From NCBI RefSeq assembly GCF_900115665.1, contig NZ_FOXH01000002.1, forward strand, positions 575,670-639,669: a stretch of 64,000 nt of DNA. The letters are read 5' to 3'. The notes under the pieces are model-generated. The model saw only the letters and a list, made by a program, of their open reading frames with translations. It was not told the DNA's origin and ran no database searches. The position numbers and the translations under genes are program-made. This document shows, in pieces, positions 54,733 through 63,538 of the stretch. Position 1 is the first letter of the stretch. Every line of letters begins with the position of its first letter. Source of the DNA: Pseudarcicella hirudinis (GTDB lineage: Bacteria; Bacteroidota; Bacteroidia; Cytophagales; Spirosomataceae).

Positions 54733-56001
54733 TTAATTCTGTTTGGATAATAAATCACCGTTTCTCCATTGTTCAACTACCGGAAACCAGATTGACTGAT
54801 ATTCTGCATACCGCTGCAATTCATAATGATCTTCTACAAACTGATTAGCTCTCTTATTGAAGGTGAAATTGATTTCTGAAAACTGCCCGTTTCTGGTGTA
54901 AGACCATACTTCACGATCTTTGGTTCTTGTGATTTTTGTAGGATCTCCCATAATTATCCAAACCATACCTTTATCAGTTTTCCAGCCTTCTTTATAGGTA
55001 GTAAAAAGACGATTCGCTTTCTCAACTCTCTGGTAGAAATTCTTTATGGTTCTTTTGGCAGCTCCCTGATTCCCGTTCATAAGGTTCAGCCAGTAATTAT
55101 CCATCGATTTCTTGGCCTCTTTGGTATTATAAAGGTCCGTTGCTTCTGTATTGGTACTCATATATACCAAAGGTTTTACAAGTTTTTCCGGTCTTGTAAT
55201 TTTTGGATAGCGGTTATCCACGGCAATTATTCCGATTCCGTAAGACTCTGTGGTATCTCTGGTAAAATAATAAAGTGCCTCCTGTTTCAGGATAATCGGT
55301 GTACCGCTGGTTACTGTAAAAGAAGAATCAACAAATAACTGTTTTGAAACCTGTCGCGGAGCTGTTGCCATTGGTGACATGGCCGGATCAAATTCATATT
55401 TATAACGGTAAACCTGGAATTTCTGACCATTATCTGCCAGGCTCTTCAGCTGAATCGTATCCTGTGCATAAAAGTAATTTCTGGCAAGTGGTTTCTGACC
55501 GGATTTATCGAAAAACATATAATAATCACCTACTTTGCCAGATTGAAAACGTAGAAAAATATCGTTTGCAAATTTATTTCCGGTAGAATTGTCTCTGATT
55601 TCCGAAATCCCCATAGCTGTCAGCATATCTTTAGGTTTTGGTAAATCGAAAGAGACCGTAAACCAGTTTCCATCTAAAGTGACATTTTCCGGAGTCAGCA
55701 TCAGGGCGGTACTTGAAATAACCTGACGGGAAGTATAATCAGGATAAAGCGAGAACGAGATAGACAAATCTTTGATAAACTGCGTAACGTTTGTCTGTTT
55801 GTCGGTATCAATACTTAAATAAACCCTTACCGAATTGCCGTTATTGAGAAACCTGCTTTTGCAGATTAATTGCTGTGAAGGAGACTTACTGGTAGCCGAA
55901 GTGTTATTTTGCTTGCCTGTGCCATATTTACCGGGAGTGTTGGAAACCATACAACTGCTCAGTAAGCAGGCAGATACAAAGAAGTATAACAATCGTTTCA
56001 T
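54733..56001 (-). CDS. GWxTD-domain lipoprotein
   Basis: 422 residues from ATG 56001. The frame extends to 56082, but only 56001 yields a lipoprotein signal (MKRLLYFFVSACLLSSC, lipobox LSSC17). The name-giving motif is GWKTDKGMVWIIMGDP at about 350, in a C-terminal GWxTD domain (about 290-410). The N-terminal half is beta-rich. GWxTD proteins occur in Bacteroidota and Acidobacteria without known function; this one should sit in an outer or inner membrane facing the periplasm. Confidence 0.88.
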   Translation of the reverse strand: MKRLLYFFVSACLLSSCMVSNTPGKYGTGKQNNTSATSKSPSQQLICKSRFLNNGNSVRVYLSIDTDKQTNVTQFIKDLSISFSLYPDYTSRQVISSTALMLTPENVTLDGNWFTVSFDLPKPKDMLTAMGISEIRDNSTGNKFANDIFLRFQSGKVGDYYMFFDKSGQKPLARNYFYAQDTIQLKSLADNGQKFQVYRYKYEFDPAMSPMATAPRQVSKQLFVDSSFTVTSGTPIILKQEALYYFTRDTTESYGIGIIAVDNRYPKITRPEKLVKPLVYMSTNTEATDLYNTKEAKKSMDNYWLNLMNGNQGAAKRTIKNFYQRVEKANRLFTTYKEGWKTDKGMVWIIMGDPTKITRTKDREVWSYTRNGQFSEINFTFNKRANQFVEDHYELQRYAEYQSIWFPVVEQWRNGDLLSKQN

Positions 56002-56324
56002 AATAGAACCTGATTTTAAGTGTTCAGACTTAAATATAGTTTGAATAAGTTTTGTGAATTCATGATGGTAATAATTATACATTGGTTTCTCATGAATCCA
56101 TTTCCTGTTCCCCTCATTCTCATTCAGCAGAATTTTGCTGTATTTTGCCTGAAAAGGAAACTTTGCTAAAGATACAAAGTTTAAGAAAGTTTAAATGGAT
56201 AACGAATCAAATCACATAGTATTTTTTTCATGTCAATCAAAAGCGGTAATTTTGGTAATAATTCTGTAAAATTTGGAGAAATAAAAGTCTTTAGGCTTTC
56301 TTTGTCTGAAATACTTATTAAGAA
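56002..56324. other. Divergent intergenic region before the methyltransferase pair (323 bases)
   Basis: No gene. TAATTTTG at 56247-56254 is a perfect -7 box about 70 bases before the rightward gene; no TTG is found at proper spacing. Confidence 0.4.
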
Positions 56325-57095
56325 ATGTACAAAACTACTGAAATTGCCTCATCGGAAATCATCTCCGATAACCCGGTTCACCAGCGCCTGCTGTTCCCTT
56401 ATGTAGAAGCTGCAAGAATGGTTTCCGGAAATCTTTTGGAAATCGGTTGCGGAACAGGCCGCGGGGTAGCTGTTTTAGGAAATTCAGTTACAAACTATAC
56501 TGGAGTTGACAAAAACGAGCCGTTGATGACAAAATTAACGCAGGAATATCCTGATTTTAAATTCATCGATATGTTTCTGCCTCCGTTAAAAGGCCTGGAA
56601 GATAACAGCTTTGATTTTATTGTTACCTTTCAGGTGATTGAACATATTGAGGATGACAACGAATTTATCAAAGAAGCACACAGGGTTTTAAAACCAGGTG
56701 GAAAATTGATTCTGACTACGGTCAATCGTAAATATTCTTTAAGCCGTAATCCCTGGCATGTAAGAGAATACCTTGCCGGAGAATTAAAAGGGCTGATTCT
56801 GAAACATTTCTCAGCAATCCAGACAAAGGGTGTTCACGGAAATGAAAAGGTAATGGCCTATTATGAGGAAAATAAGAAATCTGTTCAAAGAATAACCCGT
56901 TTTGACATTTTTAATCTCCAGTACAGATTGCCGAGATGGATGCTTCAGATTCCTTATGATATTGCCAACAGATTGAGCCGAAATATGCTGCAAAAAACAG
57001 ATAATAAACTGGTTACAGGAATTACCTATCAGGATTATTTCCTCAATGACGATGCAGAGGAATGTCTGGACTTTTTCTACATTGCTACCAAATAA
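56325..57095 (+). CDS. Class I SAM-dependent methyltransferase
   Basis: 256 residues. The SAM motif is LLEIGCGTGRGV (about 37-48), followed by TGVDKNEPL and FDFIVTFQVIEHIEDDNEFIKEAHRVLKPGGKLILTTVN, the Methyltransf_11 pattern. The substrate is unknown. It is followed after 45 bases by an O-methyltransferase gene, so the two are co-transcribed. Confidence 0.9.
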   Translation: MYKTTEIASSEIISDNPVHQRLLFPYVEAARMVSGNLLEIGCGTGRGVAVLGNSVTNYTGVDKNEPLMTKLTQEYPDFKFIDMFLPPLKGLEDNSFDFIVTFQVIEHIEDDNEFIKEAHRVLKPGGKLILTTVNRKYSLSRNPWHVREYLAGELKGLILKHFSAIQTKGVHGNEKVMAYYEENKKSVQRITRFDIFNLQYRLPRWMLQIPYDIANRLSRNMLQKTDNKLVTGITYQDYFLNDDAEECLDFFYIATK

Positions 57096-57140
57096 AGCGT
57101 TCTGATACACTTTTTTAATACGTTGTAAAACCTGAAATCC

Positions 57141-57788
57141 ATGGACTTTCTACCAAAAGACATTAGCCTTTATGCAGAGGAACATACAACTTCTGAAAGT
57201 GAGGTTTTAGCCCGTTTGAACCGGGAAACGCATTCGAAAATTATGCAGCCCAGAATGCTCTCAGGGCATATTCAGGGACGAACTTTGTCGATGTTTTCCC
57301 ATATGATTCGGCCCGGGCGGATTTTGGAGATTGGAACTTATACAGGATATTCAGCTCTGTGTCTGGCGGAAGGACTGGCAGAGGATGGTAAACTGATTAC
57401 CCTTGATATTAATGAGGAACTGGAAGCTTTTACAAGGTCTTTCTTTGCTGACTCCGGTTTAGATTCAAAAATCGATTATCGTATTGGAAATGCAATTGAA
57501 ATCATTCCTGATTTAGAGGAAGTATTTGACATTGTATTTATTGATGCTGATAAACTGAATTACCACAATTATTATCACCTGGTTTTTGATAAAGTAAGAA
57601 CCGGAGGGTACATTATTTCAGACAATGTACTCTGGAGTGGAAAAGTTACTCAGATTGAAGAAGGAAAAAAGGTTGATAAGGATACGCAGGCCATTCTTGA
57701 TTTTAATAAAATGTGCCATGAAGATTCAAGAACAGAAAATGTACTTTTACCCATCAGAGATGGTTTACTGATTTCCAGAAAGCTGTAA
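57141..57788 (+). CDS. O-methyltransferase (caffeoyl-CoA OMT-like family)
   Basis: 215 residues, with motif RILEIGTYTGYSALCLAEGL, metal-site pattern VFIDADKLNYHNYYHL and ISDNVLWSGKV. These are divalent-cation-dependent O-methyltransferases, also close to tRNA hydroxyuridine methyltransferase TrmR, which could be its real role. Second gene of a pair with the preceding methyltransferase. Confidence 0.9.
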   Translation: MDFLPKDISLYAEEHTTSESEVLARLNRETHSKIMQPRMLSGHIQGRTLSMFSHMIRPGRILEIGTYTGYSALCLAEGLAEDGKLITLDINEELEAFTRSFFADSGLDSKIDYRIGNAIEIIPDLEEVFDIVFIDADKLNYHNYYHLVFDKVRTGGYIISDNVLWSGKVTQIEEGKKVDKDTQAILDFNKMCHEDSRTENVLLPIRDGLLISRKL

Positions 57789-57798
57789 CATATTGTTT

Positions 57799-57836
57799 AA
57801 TAATCAGGCGATAAACTATCGTCTGATTATTAATTT
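57799..57836 (+). terminator. Terminator overlapping the stop codon of the opposite gene
   Basis: 15-bp stem with one G-U pair (57799-57813 with 57817-57831) and a 3-base loop, then TTTTTG. The leftward LysM gene ends at 57816, so its last codons form one arm. Confidence 0.85.
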
Positions 57837-60059
57837 TTGTCCGGCCAATACATTATAATTCCTGATATTGTTCCATTTTACTACATCTTCCACCGATACA
57901 CCATATAATTGAGAAACCCTGAACACAGTCTCGCCGGTTTTCAGAATATGGTATTTGGTTTTAATGTCTTTCGTACCTGAATCGTTCTGATTCTTTACAA
58001 TTAATTCCTGTCCGATTTCAATAGTATAATTATTCAGGCCATTCCACTGCATCAGCTTGTCAACCGAAACGCCGTAAATCTTAGAAACCCTGAAAAGTGT
58101 TTCTCCGGCCTGTACCACATGAGTTGAGGAGTTGTTATTACCGGAAATATATTTGTTAACAACCGGATTTTCGGTTTTGGTTACGATCTCTCTGCCTGAA
58201 TTTTCTTCTGTAAGACCTTGTTTGGGAAAGGCAGCAATATTGTTATCAGAATTAATTCCCACACTCTGGCTGACCAAAATTACCTGACCCGATCTGAGAG
58301 GTGTTCCGGGCTGTGTTTTATTAATCCGATACAATTCATCCAGACTCATTCCGTACATTTTAGCAATACTGAAAAAGGTCTGTTTAATCTGAACCGTATG
58401 GTTGATTATTTTTCTGATTTCATTGCCTGAACTTTTAGGAGTGGATGCTGATTCCTCAGCAGGCTCTACTACGGTAACAACTGGTGCTGAAACTTTAGGC
58501 TCCTCGGTTTTAGGAGGAGTCTCAACAATTGTAGTTTTAGGTATTACTGGTTCTGCTGCAGGTTTCTGAACCGGTTCGATAACCACTTTTTCCGTGTTAT
58601 CAATGACGGTAGTAGTTACATTTGGTTTTGACGGGTTATCGGTATTTTTAGCAGGTAAATCGCTTTGTTCAGGACGGGAATAGAATTCTGATTTTTCATC
58701 TCTGGAATAAATCTCTCTCGTCAGAATGGTAGGAGCAGAGGGTGGAGCATCATTGGTATTAACAAATTCTACAGGCTGATTATTTGGTCTGGTATCGACT
58801 AACCAGATCAATCTTCCTTTTTGAAGTCGCTGAATGGTTTGCAATCTGTTTTTAGATAGCAATTCCTCTAACTGAACGCCATACATCTGGGATATTTTCC
58901 AGAGTGTTTCATTTCCCTGAACAGTATGGAAGGCTACAACGGCTTTTTTATCTTTCTTTCTTAAATAATAAATCTCATTTGGAATTATTCTGTCATTTTC
59001 ATCCAGGTCATTATATTTCAGGAATTTTTTCTTATTGATTCCTCCACGATCGGCAATTGTCTCAGGTGTATCACCTGCGAAGGCAAGAATCCCCTTTTTA
59101 CCATTGATTTCATACAAAACCGCATCACCTTTTTTAGAACTTTGAGAAACCAGATTGAGTACCGGGAAGCCTAAATCATTTTTAACAACTTCCTGGCTTT
59201 CAATAGTGTTTTGCTGAGAAGAGCGGTCTTTCAGTTTTTTAATCTGATCAGAATTAACCGGAAAGTAAACAATATAGTCTTTGTCGTCAGGTACGCTGGT
59301 GGATTGCAGCCATGAATTATTCTTACGGATCTCCACTAAATCTACATTTAATTCTCTGGAAATATCCGAAAGGTTTTTTCCCCGGCTATTCGGGTATTCA
59401 AAAAGGTAACTACCACTTGAATCTTTGAAAGATTTATATTCTCTTTCCAGAAAATGCTTGTAAGCCAGAAATCTTAAAACATACCAATCTGTTGAAGAAT
59501 TGACAGAAATGTCATTTTTGGCAGCCCAGTCGAGGGAATTATTTCTGCGGACAGCCCCTAAACCCAGGCGATAGGAGAGAAGAGTTGCGACCCAGTTTCT
59601 TAAAATCAGGTTATTTCTTGACAGATAGACCGCTGCTCCACGTGTAGCAGCAACAATGTGTTTTCTTTCATCCACAACACCGTCAACTCTTAAACCGACT
59701 TCCTGAGCAGTTTCCCTTTTAAATTGCCAGAAACCATAAGCATTTGAGGTTGAAATAGCTTCCGGATTCAAAGCACTTTCCTGTACGCATAAATATTTGA
59801 AATCATCAGGAATTCCTTCTTCGGCCAGGATTCTTTCAATCACCGGAAAATACAGAACCATTTTGGATAAAACCGCATCAAGGTATTTCCGGTTATTGTT
59901 CAAATTGTCAATTTCATTCTGGATAATAGATTTGGCACTTCCATCAATTCTGACATTGACAGATCCGACTATAATACTGCGGGGGAGTTCCTGAGCTTTG
60001 ACAAGGGCAAAGGGGAAAAACAGCATAAATATATACGACAGCGAAAAACGCTTTCTCAT
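57816..60059 (-). CDS. MltD-like lytic transglycosylase with LysM domains
   Basis: 747 residues from ATG 60059. The frame extends to 60173, but 60059 gives the signal peptide (MRKRFSLSYIFMLFFPFALVKAQ). SLT domain: catalytic E94 in YLCVQESALNPE and the following STSNAYGFWQFKRETAQEVG. Four LysM repeats follow (one after the core at KKAVVAFHTVQGNETLW, three at the C-terminus, the last ending at the stop), plus one degenerate LysM-like segment. A Pro/Thr-rich linker separates repeats 1 and 2. It cuts peptidoglycan glycan strands while held by LysM. Confidence 0.92.
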   Translation of the reverse strand: MRKRFSLSYIFMLFFPFALVKAQELPRSIIVGSVNVRIDGSAKSIIQNEIDNLNNNRKYLDAVLSKMVLYFPVIERILAEEGIPDDFKYLCVQESALNPEAISTSNAYGFWQFKRETAQEVGLRVDGVVDERKHIVAATRGAAVYLSRNNLILRNWVATLLSYRLGLGAVRRNNSLDWAAKNDISVNSSTDWYVLRFLAYKHFLEREYKSFKDSSGSYLFEYPNSRGKNLSDISRELNVDLVEIRKNNSWLQSTSVPDDKDYIVYFPVNSDQIKKLKDRSSQQNTIESQEVVKNDLGFPVLNLVSQSSKKGDAVLYEINGKKGILAFAGDTPETIADRGGINKKKFLKYNDLDENDRIIPNEIYYLRKKDKKAVVAFHTVQGNETLWKISQMYGVQLEELLSKNRLQTIQRLQKGRLIWLVDTRPNNQPVEFVNTNDAPPSAPTILTREIYSRDEKSEFYSRPEQSDLPAKNTDNPSKPNVTTTVIDNTEKVVIEPVQKPAAEPVIPKTTIVETPPKTEEPKVSAPVVTVVEPAEESASTPKSSGNEIRKIINHTVQIKQTFFSIAKMYGMSLDELYRINKTQPGTPLRSGQVILVSQSVGINSDNNIAAFPKQGLTEENSGREIVTKTENPVVNKYISGNNNSSTHVVQAGETLFRVSKIYGVSVDKLMQWNGLNNYTIEIGQELIVKNQNDSGTKDIKTKYHILKTGETVFRVSQLYGVSVEDVVKWNNIRNYNVLAGQKLIIRR

Positions 60060-60397
60060 TAGCAAGGAATTAGGGTGACTACTTTTGGGGTAAATGGATT
60101 TTATTGTATATAAAGCCTGAAAATAGAGGATTTTAGTAAACATAACAAGGAGTCTTTTAAAATTACACACCATTTTGATGAAATAATACCTTCCTTTTGT
60201 TAGATTTTGGCTGAACTAAAAATACAATTAATCTTTCATTAAACAAATGCCGGTCAACAATTAAAGTGCTGTAAAAACTAAAGTATATGCTGCATTTATA
60301 ATTATTTTGTAGCAGGTAATAAGTAGTGAACTGGATTTTTTAAGACATTATTATACTAAATTTGCAATAATTTTAAAAAATTTGACTCAAGAGGACC
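60060..60397. other. Divergent intergenic region (338 bases)
   Basis: No gene. TAAATTTG at 60357-60364 is a perfect -7 box 34 bases before the DUF3109 start; the -33 position is T-rich without TTG. Confidence 0.42.
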
Positions 60398-60964
60398 ATG
60401 ATTTTAATTGAAGATACCGTAATAAGTGATGATATCGCTGACAAGTTTTTTGTTTGTGATATCTCAAAATGTAAGGGGGCCTGCTGTGTTGAAGGTGATC
60501 TGGGAGCACCTTTGGAAGATGCTGAATTGCCAGTCATGGAAGAAATTTATGAAAAGGTGAAACCATATCTTTCTGCCGAAGGAATCAAAGCCATTGAGGA
60601 AGAAGGCGTTTATGTAAAAGACTGGGAGGGGGATTATTCAACACCGGTGATTAAAGGGAGAGAGTGCGCGTTTGCGATTTATGATGAGAAAAATATATTG
60701 AAATGCGGCATTGAACAGGCTTATTTCGATAAAAAAATTGATTTCAGAAAACCTATTTCCTGTCATTTATATCCTATCAGAATTACGAAGTACGACCATT
60801 ACGAAGCATTAAATTACGATCGCTGGCATATTTGTTCTGATGCCTGTTCTCATGGTGAACAATTAGGTGTGGAATTGTATAAATTCCTCAGGGAACCACT
60901 TATTCGTAAATATGGCGAAAAATGGTATGAAGAGCTGGAGAGGGAGATATCGGAAAATAAGTAA
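60398..60964 (+). CDS. DUF3109 Cys-cluster protein
   Basis: 188 residues. Cysteines cluster at the start (C20, C25, C29, C30 in [10 protein letters not shown]) and again in the second half ([31 protein letters not shown]). The pattern is that of DUF3109 and related YkgJ-type putative zinc/iron-binding proteins, all of unknown biochemical role. No signal peptide, so cytoplasmic. It precedes the alkyltransferase-like gene by 67 bases that contain a copy of the 32-bp repeat. Confidence 0.9.
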   Translation: MILIEDTVISDDIADKFFVCDISKCKGACCVEGDLGAPLEDAELPVMEEIYEKVKPYLSAEGIKAIEEEGVYVKDWEGDYSTPVIKGRECAFAIYDEKNILKCGIEQAYFDKKIDFRKPISCHLYPIRITKYDHYEALNYDRWHICSDACSHGEQLGVELYKFLREPLIRKYGEKWYEELEREISENK

Positions 60965-61010
60965 TTACATAGGCATATAGTGCACATAGAATGCAACCCA
61001 TACATAGGGG
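60961..61010 (-). repeat. Dispersed 32-bp repeat, locus 2
   Basis: On the minus strand 60989-60961 reads CTATGTGCAC...GCCTATGTAATTAC, one diverged unit, starting inside the stop codon of the DUF3109 gene. A second partial unit (60990-61010, ending GGTTGCAT on the minus strand) is adjacent. Confidence 0.7.
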
Positions 61011-61031
61011 CCTGTTTTGAATACATTGATA

Positions 61032-61352
61032 ATGGAGAATAAATTTCAACATGTTTATGAGGTAGTCAAGCTAATTCCGTATGGGAGAGTAACTTCATAT
61101 GGTGCTATTGCTGAATATCTTGGAACGAAGAACGGGGCAAGATTTGTGGGTTGGGCGATGAATGCCTGTCATGGTGATGCAGAGGTTCCGGCTCATCGGG
61201 TAGTAAACAGAAACGGGATGCTGAGCGGAAAAGCTTTCTTTGGAGGAAACAGAATGCAGGAATTGCTGGAAGCAGAAGGAATAAAAGTTGAAAATGATAA
61301 AATCCGGGGTTTTGACCAGGTTTTCTGGTCGCCTTCCAAAGAGTTGTTATAA
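61032..61352 (+). CDS. Alkyltransferase-like protein (ATL)
   Basis: 106 residues from ATG 61032; a TTG at 61017 would add five residues that are not conserved. It is homologous to the O6-methylguanine-DNA methyltransferase DNA-binding domain (YGRVTSYGAIAEYLG, GWAMNACHGDAEVPAHRVVNRNGMLSG). The active-site PCHR is PAHR (P53-A54-H55-R56), so it cannot accept an alkyl group. Such ATL proteins bind O6-alkylguanine and hand it to nucleotide excision repair. A strong terminator follows. Confidence 0.9.
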   Translation: MENKFQHVYEVVKLIPYGRVTSYGAIAEYLGTKNGARFVGWAMNACHGDAEVPAHRVVNRNGMLSGKAFFGGNRMQELLEAEGIKVENDKIRGFDQVFWSPSKELL

Positions 61353-61362
61353 AATAAATATT

Positions 61363-61407
61363 AAGGAACGGGTCAGAATTTCACAAATTCTGACCCGTTC
61401 CTTATTT
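61363..61407. terminator. Bidirectional intrinsic terminator between atl and mtgA
   Basis: 18-bp perfect stem (61363-61380 with 61386-61403) with a 5-base loop, arm beginning AAGGAACGGGTCAG, with A and T runs on both sides. The longest perfect hairpin in the window. Confidence 0.94.
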
Positions 61408-61408
61408 T

Positions 61409-62206
61409 CTATAAATTAGCGATGTAGGCTTTACCTCCTAATCCCCGCATTTGACGCATAATAAAGTTGCTTCTTCTTTGCACATATGCTGAAGGGTTTT
61501 TGATTGAAAAACGGATAGGATTTGGTAAAACTGCCGCAATTCTGGCAGCTTCGGCTCTGGACAAGGAATTGGCAGAATGACCATAATATCTTAAGGAGGC
61601 AGCCTCTACTCCGAAAGTCATCTTGCCTGTTTCAGCGATATTCAGGTAAACTTCCAGAATTCTTTCTTTTCCCCAGATTAATTCAATCATAAAAGTAAAA
61701 TACGCTTCCAATACCTTTCTGATATAACTTCTTCCTTGCCAAAGAAACACGTTTTTAGCTACCTGCTGAGAGATTGTACTGGCTCCTTTGATGTGTTTTC
61801 CTCTCAGATTATGTCTGAAAGCACCCCACATCGCATCGAAGTCGAATCCGTGGTGATCAGGGAAAAGTTGGTCTTCAGAGGCTACAACAGCTAAAGCAGC
61901 TTCCTTGGAAATATTTTCATAAGGTTCCCAGTCTGAATATATTTCTGAGTCTCTTCCTTCAGCAATGGCTGTAAATTTTCTGTCCAGCATAGTAGGAGTC
62001 CACCAGATCGGAATAAACTTCAGTAGGATGATCCAGGTTATTGTAATACCAAAGAAATAGAGGAGTCCTTTTAGGAATTTTCTAAGAATGAATCTCAGGA
62101 GACCATACCTTTTCCGGCCTTCCCAAAAGCTTTTCCACCAGCCGGATGGATTCTTTTTTTCAGGTTCTTCTTCCGGGATTATTGTTCTAAAGGTATTCTT
62201 AGCCAT
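61409..62206 (-). CDS. mtgA: Monofunctional peptidoglycan glycosyltransferase
   Basis: 265 residues: a charged cytoplasmic N-terminus, one membrane helix (about 46-67, LLYFFGITITWIILLKFIPIWW) and a GT51 domain. The catalytic Glu is E111 in VVASEDQLFPDHHGFD. Further GT51 motifs are KGASTISQQVAKNVFLW and GKERILEVYLNIAE. There is no transpeptidase domain, so it is MtgA and not a class A PBP. It polymerises lipid II to glycan strands in the periplasm. Confidence 0.95.
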   Translation of the reverse strand: MAKNTFRTIIPEEEPEKKNPSGWWKSFWEGRKRYGLLRFILRKFLKGLLYFFGITITWIILLKFIPIWWTPTMLDRKFTAIAEGRDSEIYSDWEPYENISKEAALAVVASEDQLFPDHHGFDFDAMWGAFRHNLRGKHIKGASTISQQVAKNVFLWQGRSYIRKVLEAYFTFMIELIWGKERILEVYLNIAETGKMTFGVEAASLRYYGHSANSLSRAEAARIAAVLPNPIRFSIKNPSAYVQRRSNFIMRQMRGLGGKAYIANL

Positions 62207-62293
62207 AAAAATATTGAAAAATCAGGAGTTTAATCGGTCATTGAAATTCAGAACCTCAAAGGTACAAATTTCAGCTGTTCAGACGTGCAAAAA

Positions 62294-63418
62294 TTATACT
62301 AAAAATAAATCTGAAGCGATTCTGTCGGCAAAGAGTTTGCCTTTGGAGGTCAATTTGATCGTTCCTTCATGGATTTGCAGAAAATTACTCTCCCGGAATG
62401 CAGACAAAGTTTCTTTTTGGATTTCCTGAAAGTTTTTACCTGAAATAGAGTCTATTTTACTGAGATTAACTCCCCATTTTGTCCTGAGACCGGTAAGAAG
62501 GTATTCATTAACTTTATCCTCAATACTCAGCATTTCAACTTCCGCAGGGATCTCATTCCTGAAAATGGATTTTACATAGAGAGCGTTATTTGAAATATTG
62601 TATTGGCGGGAGCTTCCGTTAAAACTATGAGCGGACGGGCCTACCCCTAAATACTCTTCCTGTTTCCAGTAACTGGTATTATGCCGGGAATAAAGGCTTT
62701 CTGAAGCAAAGTTTGAAATTTCATACTGCTCGTAACCTTTTGCAGCAAGTGTATCAATCAGCATTTCAAACTGTCTGGCCGCGAATTCATCGTCAATAGC
62801 CTGGATTTTACCTTGTTTTAACCACTTGCCAAACACGGTTTGCGGCTCAATGGTAAGGCTGTAGGCTGAGATGTGATTAATGCCCAAGGATGTTGCTTTG
62901 GCTAAGTCGTCTTCCCAAATCAGGTGATCCGGTGCAGGTATTGCGTAAATCAGATCGATACTTATATTTTCAATCCCAAGATCCTGAGAATACTTTACAC
63001 AACTTTCAGCTTCGTGTGCGTTGTGGACCCTGTTGAGGCTTTTAAGGTGGTTTTCATTGAAAGACTGAATTCCAATGCTCAGGCGGTTTATCTGATATTT
63101 TTTGAATAACTGAAGTTTTTCTTTCGTCAGATCATCAGGATTCGCTTCGAGGGTAATTTCTGCATCTTTTTTGATGTTAAAATGATGCGAAATCGTTTCA
63201 AAAATCATGGCAAGGTCTTCTTCATTTAAAATTGAAGGCGTTCCTCCTCCAAAATAAACCGTTTCCAGATTCTTGTCTGCCAGATAATCTTTCTGAAGCC
63301 TGATTTCATTACAAATTGAAGTAATAATCTCTTTTTTGGCTTTCAGACTGGTTGAAAAATGGAAGTCGCAATAATGACAGGCTTGTTTGCAAAATGGTAT
63401 GTGAATGTATAAATGCAA
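62294..63418 (-). CDS. hemW: HemW, radical-SAM heme chaperone
   Basis: 374 residues with the radical-SAM cluster motif C10-x3-C14-x2-C17 (PFCKQACHYCDFHF) and the family patterns YFGGGTPSIL and SIGIQSFNENHLKSLNRVH. HemW was long annotated as coproporphyrinogen III oxidase-like but transfers heme to apoproteins. The length matches HemW and is well under HemN. It lies upstream of mtgA on the same strand, 87 bases apart, without a terminator between. Confidence 0.92.
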   Translation of the reverse strand: MHLYIHIPFCKQACHYCDFHFSTSLKAKKEIITSICNEIRLQKDYLADKNLETVYFGGGTPSILNEEDLAMIFETISHHFNIKKDAEITLEANPDDLTKEKLQLFKKYQINRLSIGIQSFNENHLKSLNRVHNAHEAESCVKYSQDLGIENISIDLIYAIPAPDHLIWEDDLAKATSLGINHISAYSLTIEPQTVFGKWLKQGKIQAIDDEFAARQFEMLIDTLAAKGYEQYEISNFASESLYSRHNTSYWKQEEYLGVGPSAHSFNGSSRQYNISNNALYVKSIFRNEIPAEVEMLSIEDKVNEYLLTGLRTKWGVNLSKIDSISGKNFQEIQKETLSAFRESNFLQIHEGTIKLTSKGKLFADRIASDLFLV

Positions 63419-63462
63419 ATTTTTTGATTTAATGTTTTAGATTATCAGAAAAGAGACTCCCT

Positions 63463-63507
63463 CTATGTGCCCTATGTGCCTATGTGGTTGCAACATAGGG
63501 CACATAG
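63463..63507 (+). repeat. Dispersed 32-bp repeat, locus 3, in a hairpin
   Basis: One full unit (63463-63494) is followed by the inverse of its first 13 bases (63495-63507), so CTATGTGCCCTAT pairs perfectly with ATAGGGCACATAG around a 19-base loop. It lies between hemW and the M16 gene. Confidence 0.8.
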
Positions 63508-63538
63508 AAACAGGTTTAGTTTTCATTGTCTGAAATCT

